Below are positions 58,416-64,000 of a DNA stretch of 64,000 nt, one piece after another. The translations under genes and the position numbers were made by a program. The notes beneath the pieces are model-generated. The model made no database searches. It was not told the origin of the DNA and was given only the letters and a program-made list of their open reading frames with translations. The first letter of the stretch is position 1; each line of letters starts with the position of its first letter. The stretch is from Rhodoferax_B ferrireducens_A (GTDB taxonomy: Bacteria; Pseudomonadota; Gammaproteobacteria; Burkholderiales; Burkholderiaceae_C), in NCBI RefSeq assembly GCF_031458075.1, contig NZ_JAVDXT010000001.1, positions 1,612,001-1,676,000 on the forward strand. The letters are read 5' to 3'.

Positions 58416-59566
58416 TTGGCCAGGCGGGCTAGCGCGGCCTGCAGGGTTTCGTCCTTCTTGGCGAAGCAGAAGCGCACCACGCGCTGGTCGAAGCCGTTGC
58501 CATAGAAGGCCGACAGCGGAATCGCTGCCACGCCGATTTCCTTGGTCAGCCACTGGCAGAAGTCGGACTCGCTCAGCTCGCTCACTTCCGAAATATCCAC
58601 GCACTGGAAGTAGCTGCCCTCGCTGGGCAGCAGCTTGAACTTGGTCTGCTTCAAACCTTCTCTAAACAGGTCGCGCTTGCGCTGGTAGAACGCCGGCAAC
58701 TCCAGGTACGGCGTTGGGTCGGCCAGGTACTTGGCCAGGCCGTGCTGCACGGGGGTGTTGACGGTGAACACATTGAACTGGTGCACCTTGCGGAACTCGG
58801 CCATCAGCGGCGCGGGCGCGACCACGGTGCCGACTTTCCAGCCGGTCACGTGGAAGGTCTTGCCAAAGCTGCTGACGATAAAGGCGCGCGCGGCCAGGCC
58901 GGGGTAGCGGGCCGCGCTCTCATGCTGGCGGCCGTCGAACACCATGTGCTCGTAGACCTCGTCGCTGATCAGCAGTACCTCGGTGGGCGCCAGCAGCTCC
59001 TGCAGCTGCAGCATGTCCTCGCGCGACCAGATGGTGGCGCTGGGGTTGTGCGGCGAGTTGATCAGGATGGCGCGGGTTTTTGGCGTGATGGCCGCGGCGA
59101 TCTTGTCGAAGTCGGGGCGGAAGGTGTGCGGCGTCAGCGGCACGCGCACCACGGTGCCGCCGGCCAGTTCGATATTCGGCACATAGCTGTCGTAGCAGGG
59201 TTCCAGCACGATGACCTCGTCGCCCGGGCGCACCACGGCCAGGATGGCGGTGATGATGCCTTGGGTGGCGCCTGCCGTAATGGTTATTTCGGTGTTGGCG
59301 CTGTATTCACGGGCGTGAAGTGCTTTTATTTTTGTAGCGACCGCTTCGCGCAGCGCCGGAATGCCGGGCATGGGCGGGTATTGGTTCAGGCCTTGCTGCA
59401 TGGCGTCAGTGACGGCCTGCACCAGCGCCGGGTCGCAGTTGAAGTCTGGAAAGCCCTGGCCCAGATTCACCGCGTTGTGCTCGACGGCCAGCGCCGACAT
59501 CACGGTGAAGATGGTGGTGCCGACAGCGGGCAGCTTGGTCTCGATGTGGGGGGTACGTGGATGCAT
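58409..59566 (-). CDS. PLP-dependent aminotransferase class I/II (YbdL/methionine aminotransferase type)
   Basis: The 385-residue fold-type I enzyme has LGQGFPDFNCDP, the NSPHNPSATIWS substrate loop, the DEVYEHMVF strand with cofactor-contacting Asp, and the Schiff-base lysine in VSSFGKTFHVTGWKVG. FAKKDETLQ at the end is usual. YbdL-type enzymes prefer methionine, His and Phe, so a role in methionine salvage or aromatic transamination is possible. The gene starts one base after the CysB-type regulator's stop, so the two are likely one transcription unit. Confidence 0.9.
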   Translation of the reverse strand: MHPRTPHIETKLPAVGTTIFTVMSALAVEHNAVNLGQGFPDFNCDPALVQAVTDAMQQGLNQYPPMPGIPALREAVATKIKALHAREYSANTEITITAGATQGIITAILAVVRPGDEVIVLEPCYDSYVPNIELAGGTVVRVPLTPHTFRPDFDKIAAAITPKTRAILINSPHNPSATIWSREDMLQLQELLAPTEVLLISDEVYEHMVFDGRQHESAARYPGLAARAFIVSSFGKTFHVTGWKVGTVVAPAPLMAEFRKVHQFNVFTVNTPVQHGLAKYLADPTPYLELPAFYQRKRDLFREGLKQTKFKLLPSEGSYFQCVDISEVSELSESDFCQWLTKEIGVAAIPLSAFYGNGFDQRVVRFCFAKKDETLQAALARLAKL

Positions 59567-59567
59567 A

Positions 59568-60509
59568 TCAAAGCTCGTAATCGTTGACGTGTCCAGACAT
59601 GGCCTGAGCCACCAAATTCCTATCCAGCCGGTCGCTTAGCAGCTCGGCAAACTTGAAGACGAAATTGCGCAGATAGGCGCTGCGCTTGAAGGCCACGCGG
59701 GCGACGTTGACGCCGAACAGAATGCCACCGGGTCGCACCACCAGGTCGGAATTCACGTCGTCGCGCACCGCCATTTCGGCCACGATGCCAATGCCCAGGC
59801 CCAGGCGCACATAGGTCTTGATCACGTCCGAGTCGATGGCTTCCAGCGCGATGCGCGGCACCAGCTTGCGCGAGGCAAAAGCCTGGTCGATCTTGGTCCG
59901 GCCGGTGAACGACGGGTGGTAGGTGATGATCGGCTCCTGCGCAATATCCTCCAGCGTGAGGCGCTCTTTCTTTGCGAGCGGATGGTTGGCCGGGAAGACG
60001 ATTACGTGCTGCCACTCGTAACAGGGCAGGGTGACCAGTTCGGTGTAATTGGACAGCGATTCGGTGGCGATGCCGATCTCGGCCACTTCGTCGATCAGCA
60101 TGCGGGCCACCTGGTCGGGTGCGCCCTGGTGCAGGCTGACGTTGACCTTGGGATAGGCCTCGCGCAGCTTGGCTACCGGCACTGGCAGAACGTAGCGCGC
60201 CTGGGTATGGGTGGTGGCGATCGACAGGGTGCCGCTGTCTTGCGCGCTGAACTGTTCGCCTATGCGCTTGAGGTTGCCGACTTCGCGCATGATGACTTCG
60301 ATGCTGCGCAGCACGTGCTGGCCGGGCTCGGTGATGCGCTTCAGCCGCTTGCCGTGGCGGGCGAAGATTTCTACGCCCAGTTCTTCTTCCAGCTCGATGA
60401 TGGCCTTGGACACGCCGGGTTGCGAGGTGTGCAGCGCCTTGGCGGCTTCGGTGAGGTTCAGGTTGCGCCGGGCGGCTTCCTGGACAAAGCGGAACTGGTG
60501 TAGGTTCAT
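59568..60509 (-). CDS. cysB: LysR-type regulator of the CysB/Cbl group
   Basis: The start at 60509 (MNLHQFRFVQEAARRNLNLT) gives 313 residues. The CysB-like helix-turn-helix is NLTEAAKALHTSQPGVSKAI. The effector domain includes TTHTQARYVLPVP, the sulfate/acetylserine-binding region, and the long CysB-type C-terminus. It would activate sulfur-assimilation genes such as sulfonate or cysteine operons. It sits between cbiX and the aminotransferase gene. Whether it is CysB or a Cbl paralogue cannot be settled from sequence alone. Confidence 0.88.
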   Translation of the reverse strand: MNLHQFRFVQEAARRNLNLTEAAKALHTSQPGVSKAIIELEEELGVEIFARHGKRLKRITEPGQHVLRSIEVIMREVGNLKRIGEQFSAQDSGTLSIATTHTQARYVLPVPVAKLREAYPKVNVSLHQGAPDQVARMLIDEVAEIGIATESLSNYTELVTLPCYEWQHVIVFPANHPLAKKERLTLEDIAQEPIITYHPSFTGRTKIDQAFASRKLVPRIALEAIDSDVIKTYVRLGLGIGIVAEMAVRDDVNSDLVVRPGGILFGVNVARVAFKRSAYLRNFVFKFAELLSDRLDRNLVAQAMSGHVNDYEL

Positions 60510-60555
60510 ATCGAATTTCAGCGTATTGTGAAATTCATTATGCCTTAAATGTCTA

Positions 60556-60924
60556 TTAAACCTCGGCCAGTGCGATGCGGGCCAGCAAAGCCACGAGTTC
60601 TGGGTTTTCGCCCACGGACGGCTGCAGCACGATTTCAACGCCCGGGTGGGCTTGGCGCAGCCCGTCCATCAGCTGCGGCAGATCCTCGCGTACATGCTTG
60701 CCTACGCCCAGGAACAGCGGCACGACGGTGAGCTGCTGCGCCCCTTGCTCCACCAGTTGCCGGGCCGCGCTGGGGAGGTCGGGCTGGGTCAGCTCCAGGT
60801 AGGCGCACAGCACCTGCACCTGCGGGTCGGTGGCCGCCACCTGGGCGGCTACGGCCTCCATCGGCAGGCGCCATAGCGGGTCGCGCGAGCCGTGGGCAAA
60901 CAAGATGATTCCGCGTTGTTGCAT
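60556..60924 (-). CDS. CbiX/SirB-like chelatase (short form)
   Basis: The 122-residue cytoplasmic protein has the CbiX_S pattern: IILFAHGSRDPLWRLP with a metal-site His and GVGKHVREDLPQLM with the second conserved His. Small CbiX proteins insert cobalt or iron into sirohydrochlorin. In betaproteobacteria the short form often accompanies sulfur-assimilation genes, which fits the adjacent CysB-type regulator. The gene lies 9 bases downstream of lptG. Confidence 0.85.
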   Translation of the reverse strand: MQQRGIILFAHGSRDPLWRLPMEAVAAQVAATDPQVQVLCAYLELTQPDLPSAARQLVEQGAQQLTVVPLFLGVGKHVREDLPQLMDGLRQAHPGVEIVLQPSVGENPELVALLARIALAEV

Positions 60925-60933
60925 CAGGGTGAA

Positions 60934-62040
60934 TTACCGTCGTAGTACCAGCCAGCCAAAGGCCGCCAGCGAGAGCATGGAATAGATCATCCCCGGCGCC
61001 GCCGCCGTCAGCCAGGGCTGCCAGTTCTGCAGGTTGCCGATGTAGCCGAACACGTTGTTCAGCAGGAAGAAGCTGATGCCGGCCATGACGCCGCCAAACA
61101 CATAGGTGGTGATGCCGCCAGCGCGAAAGTGCAGGTAGGCGAACGGCAGGGCCAGCACCACCATCACCAGGCAGCTCAAGGGATAGAACACCTTGCGCCA
61201 GAACTCGATCTCGTAGCGCTGGGCCGACTGGCCGTTGGTGTTCAGGTGGCGTATGTACTGGAACAGGTCCAGCGTACCCATGCGGTCGGGTTTGAGCAGG
61301 GCGGTGGACACCATCTCGGCGGTGATCTCGGTCGGCCAACGGAAGCTGGGCAGCTTGGAGCGCTCGACGCTGGCGCTGTCGGCCGCCTGGGTGTGGAAGT
61401 CGCTGCGCTCCACCGTGGTCATGGCCCAGGCGCCGCCGCTGGCAAATTCGGCCTTCTCGGCGTGCATCAGCGACACCAGCAGGCCGTTGTTGTCAAACTC
61501 AAAAATCCGTATGCCCTGCATGCGGCCATCGGAGGTGAGGGCGCTGACGTTGGCGGCAAACGAGCGGTTGTTTTGCTTTTCCTTCAGCCAGGCACCGGTT
61601 TGCCCGATGGTGATATTGCCCTGGTAGCGGGCCTTGATCAGCTGGGCTGTGCGGTCGGTCAGTGGCGCCAGGTAGTCGCCGATGCTGAAGGTGGCCACCA
61701 CAAACACCGCGCCCAGCGTGAGCAAGGTGTGCAGCGCCCGCCAAGGGCCGAGGCCGCTGGTGCGCAGAATGGTGAACTCCGAGCTTTGCGCCAGCCGGGC
61801 CATCACGAAGATGGTGCCAATCAGCACGGTGATGGGCAGCAGCTCGTACAGATGGCTGGGCACCATCAGCCCGACCACCATCAGCGCATGCGTCAGCTGG
61901 TAGCCGTTTTCGCCGGTCTTGCCGACCCAGCGTAGCTCGTCCACAAAGTCGAAGAAGAAAAACAGCGCCAGAAAGCCTAGCGTGACAAACGCGACGGCGG
62001 CCAGGATTTCTTTGTACAGCAGTTGGCGTATGGTTCTCAT
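60934..62040 (-). CDS. lptG: LPS export ABC transporter permease LptG
   Basis: The 368-residue inner-membrane protein has three N-terminal helices, a periplasmic beta-jellyroll domain (about residues 130-270) and three C-terminal helices. Family traits are the cytoplasmic coupling region near ELLPITVLIGTIFVMARLAQ and SSEFTILRTSGLGPWR. With LptF and the LptB ATPase it lifts lipopolysaccharide from the inner membrane to LptC/A. It follows lptF, sharing a four-base ATGA overlap. Confidence 0.95.
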   Translation of the reverse strand: MRTIRQLLYKEILAAVAFVTLGFLALFFFFDFVDELRWVGKTGENGYQLTHALMVVGLMVPSHLYELLPITVLIGTIFVMARLAQSSEFTILRTSGLGPWRALHTLLTLGAVFVVATFSIGDYLAPLTDRTAQLIKARYQGNITIGQTGAWLKEKQNNRSFAANVSALTSDGRMQGIRIFEFDNNGLLVSLMHAEKAEFASGGAWAMTTVERSDFHTQAADSASVERSKLPSFRWPTEITAEMVSTALLKPDRMGTLDLFQYIRHLNTNGQSAQRYEIEFWRKVFYPLSCLVMVVLALPFAYLHFRAGGITTYVFGGVMAGISFFLLNNVFGYIGNLQNWQPWLTAAAPGMIYSMLSLAAFGWLVLRR

Positions 62041-63143
62041 GCTTGGGTGTCCTGCGCGGTGGGCTTGGGCAGCAGGTTGCGCCAGGACCAGTGGTTGTGG
62101 CGCGCCAACAGCCAGCCCATGGCCAGCAGGAACACCCCGCCGTGCAGGCCCAGCAGGAAACCGCCAAACGGCACGGAGCCATTGGCGATCCAGCTTTGCC
62201 CCAGGTTCAGCAGGTTGAAATAGACCACGAAGGCGAACAGCGCAAACAGGATGTTGCCGCTGCGCCCCGAGCGCGGGTTACCGCCCGACACCGCCAGCGC
62301 AATCACCACAAAGTTGAGTGCCGCCAGCGCCAGGCTCAGGCGCCAGGCCAGCTCGCCCTGGTTGATGGGGCTGGGGTCGCGCACCAGATCCAGGCTGGAC
62401 CGGGCCCGCGAGGGCGTGGTGTCGGTGCTGTCCAGTACGTTGGAGCTGACGCGGGTGCCGTACTCTTGGAACTGGCTGATCTTCAGGTCGGGCTGGCCGA
62501 TGGTGGACTCCAGCCGCTGGCCGTTGTTCAAAATCAAAAAGCGCTGGTTGCCCACATCGTCGATCTTGGCGCTGCGGGCCGATGTCACGGTCTCGCGGCC
62601 ATGGTCGACCGAGGAGATGAACACGTTGTTGCCGCTGCGCTTGTCCGGCGAATCCTTGTCGATAAAAAACACCCGGTTGCCGTTGGCCGACTCCTGGAAC
62701 TGGCCGGGCGCAATGCGCTCCAGATCGCCACGCTGTTCGTAGCGGTCTTTCATGCCCTGGATCTGCTGGTTGGCCCAGGGCCATACCACCAACGCAAACG
62801 CCGCTACCGCCAGCAGAATCGGCCAGGCAAAGCGCAGCAGCGGCCGCAGCAGGCCCGTCAGCCCGTAGCCGCTGGCGAACCAGATCACCATTTCGCTGTC
62901 GCTGTACATGCGCGACAAGGTGCTCACCGTGGCGACAAACAGGCTGAGGGTCAGGATGGTGGGCAAGTAGCCGAGGACGGTATAGCCCAGCACCATCATT
63001 ACCTCGGACGGATTGACCGAGCCTTTGGCGGCCTGGCCCAGGGTGCGGATCAGCATCATGGTCATCACGATGGTGATCAGCGCCACCAGCGTGGCGCCGA
63101 AGCCGCGCGCCAGCTCTTTGCGAATAGAAGAATGGAATAACAT
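62037..63143 (-). CDS. lptF: LPS export ABC transporter permease LptF
   Basis: The 368-residue protein has the LptF/YjgP layout. An N-terminal helix follows KELARGF, with MIWFASGYGLTGLLRPLLRF in the coupling region. The periplasmic jellyroll domain is at about 130-260 and helices lie near the end. It pairs with LptG as the membrane part of the LPS exporter. The gene is divergent from pepA, a conserved arrangement in betaproteobacteria. It heads the run lptF-lptG-cbiX-cysB-aminotransferase. Confidence 0.95.
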   Translation of the reverse strand: MLFHSSIRKELARGFGATLVALITIVMTMMLIRTLGQAAKGSVNPSEVMMVLGYTVLGYLPTILTLSLFVATVSTLSRMYSDSEMVIWFASGYGLTGLLRPLLRFAWPILLAVAAFALVVWPWANQQIQGMKDRYEQRGDLERIAPGQFQESANGNRVFFIDKDSPDKRSGNNVFISSVDHGRETVTSARSAKIDDVGNQRFLILNNGQRLESTIGQPDLKISQFQEYGTRVSSNVLDSTDTTPSRARSSLDLVRDPSPINQGELAWRLSLALAALNFVVIALAVSGGNPRSGRSGNILFALFAFVVYFNLLNLGQSWIANGSVPFGGFLLGLHGGVFLLAMGWLLARHNHWSWRNLLPKPTAQDTQA

Positions 63144-63265
63144 TGTTGCTTACACACACAAGGCCGCAGCAGTGGGCCGAACTTAAACACGACTTGCGCA
63201 GCGCCCGCATGCAGGGCCTTTGGCTCTGCATGCGATAGCGGTGCAAGTCTTACAAGAATTGAATT

Positions 63266-64000
63266 ATGAACTTTGAACTGAAGTCTCTGGACCTGGCGGG
63301 CTGTGCCACTGAGAAGTGTGATGCCTTGATTGTGTTGGTGTCCGAGGCTTTTACGCCGGGCAAAGATGCATTGTCTCAGCTGATTGTCCAGGCCCGCAAA
63401 AGCGGTGACCTGGAAACCAAGCCCGGCAAGCTGCTGCAAATGTACCGCGCTACCGCCGCCGCGGCCACGCGGCTGGTGCTGGTGGGTGCCGGCGACGGTT
63501 CGGCGCGCCAGGTACGCCAGGCGGTGGCCGCCGCAGTCGCCGTCGTCAAAGCCCCGACTGTGCATAAATTGCTGATCAGTTTTGCCGGTGCCGCTGCGCA
63601 AAAAGCCGTGCGCACCGTGGTCCAGACGGTCGCCGAAGGCACCTATGTCTACACCACCACCAAATCCAAGCCAGAAGGCCGCAAGCTGGCCCAGGTCTGG
63701 CTGTGCGCGCCCGATGCAGCCGCCGCCAAGGCGGAGCTGGCCCTGGGGACCGCCACGGTCGCCGGTGTGGAGCTGGCCAAGGAATGGGCGAACCGCCCGG
63801 CCAACCACGCCACGCCCACCATGCTGGGCACCGCAGCCAAAGCACTCGCGCGTTTCCCCAAGCTGGCCTGCGAAGTGCTGGGCCCGAAGGAAGTTGCGCA
63901 GCTGGGCATGGGCTCGTTCATGTCGGTAGCGCAGGGCTCCAAGGAGCCGCTGCGCTTCATCGTGCTGCGCTACAACGGTGCCGCCAAAACCATGGCGCCC
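63266..64000 (+). CDS. pepA: Leucyl aminopeptidase PepA (3' truncated by window)
   Basis: The 245 codons present cover the N-terminal domain of an M17 aminopeptidase (usually about 490-500 residues). MNFELKSLDLAGCATEKCDA starts the protein, and the region KEWANRPANHATPTMLG marks entry to the catalytic half. The last visible stretch is FIVLRYNGA before the window ends. The metal-binding and catalytic residues lie outside the window, so activity cannot be judged. Hexameric PepA removes N-terminal residues from peptides and in some bacteria also binds DNA. It is divergent from lptF, with 122 bases between. Confidence 0.93.
   Translation, partial: MNFELKSLDLAGCATEKCDALIVLVSEAFTPGKDALSQLIVQARKSGDLETKPGKLLQMYRATAAAATRLVLVGAGDGSARQVRQAVAAAVAVVKAPTVHKLLISFAGAAAQKAVRTVVQTVAEGTYVYTTTKSKPEGRKLAQVWLCAPDAAAAKAELALGTATVAGVELAKEWANRPANHATPTMLGTAAKALARFPKLACEVLGPKEVAQLGMGSFMSVAQGSKEPLRFIVLRYNGAAKTMAP

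Noticed and set aside
1..64000. CRISPR arrays, insertion sequences or prophage genes
   Set aside because: No regularly spaced direct repeats, transposase, integrase or phage structural genes were seen on either strand.

Overview
The window is high-GC bacterial chromosome. It carries the smc-zipA-ligA order of betaproteobacteria, a protocatechuate 4,5-cleavage operon of the Comamonas pmd type, a divergent lptF/pepA pair, a Bug/TctC binding protein and many copies of a short AT-rich palindromic repeat. Together these suggest a member of the Burkholderiales, most likely Comamonadaceae. No rRNA, tRNA, CRISPR array, insertion sequence or prophage was seen. The longest stretch without an obvious gene (48617-48965) holds a candidate 46-residue gene and a candidate operator.

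Layout, left to right. 2-514: end of a LivF-type amino-acid ABC ATPase, facing a chemoreceptor (536-2095, minus). 2309-6745: RND efflux adaptor and pump. 6796-9500 (minus): tauABC importer without tauD. 9702-10862 (minus): solitary P-loop ATPase. 11162-18852: smc, zipA, ligA, def and a small lipoprotein, tightly packed. 18966-25880: an operon resembling ddpXABCDF (D-Ala-D-Ala dipeptidase plus dipeptide ABC importer) that ends in an M19 dipeptidase. 25963-32566 (minus), with a divergent IclR regulator at 32764: an L-fucose-type oxidative pathway (importer, fuconate dehydratase, fuconolactonase, fucose dehydrogenase). 33678-36940: a PEP-CTERM metalloprotease-like protein and three secreted proteins of unknown role. 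36937-39514 (minus): homocysteine methyltransferase plus amino-acid permease and binding protein without an ATPase. 39606-47418: LysR regulator divergent from the protocatechuate meta-cleavage operon. 47439-48791 (minus): glutathione transferase, a 133-residue unknown and a predicted small protein. 48966-53724: MarR regulator and an MdtABC-like RND pump. 53786-58361: aldo-keto reductase, a soluble chemoreceptor-like protein, a DEDDh exonuclease, and a 3-hydroxybutyrate dehydrogenase/acetoacetate decarboxylase pair. 58409-63143 (minus): aminotransferase, CysB-type regulator, CbiX-like protein, lptG and lptF. 63266-64000: start of pepA.

How the genes work together. Three transport-plus-catabolism modules dominate: D-amino dipeptides, L-fucose or a related deoxysugar, and protocatechuate (lignin-type aromatics) to pyruvate and oxaloacetate. 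Taurine import, two RND pumps and two chemoreceptor-like proteins fit a free-living environmental heterotroph. Housekeeping functions are chromosome segregation, division, DNA ligation, N-terminal deformylation, LPS export and peptide hydrolysis.

The most unusual layer is a family of about ten 50-65 bp palindromic repeats. Copies supply the stop codons of two convergent gene pairs, a Shine-Dalgarno sequence, an operon spacer and apparently part of the coding sequence of DNA ligase.
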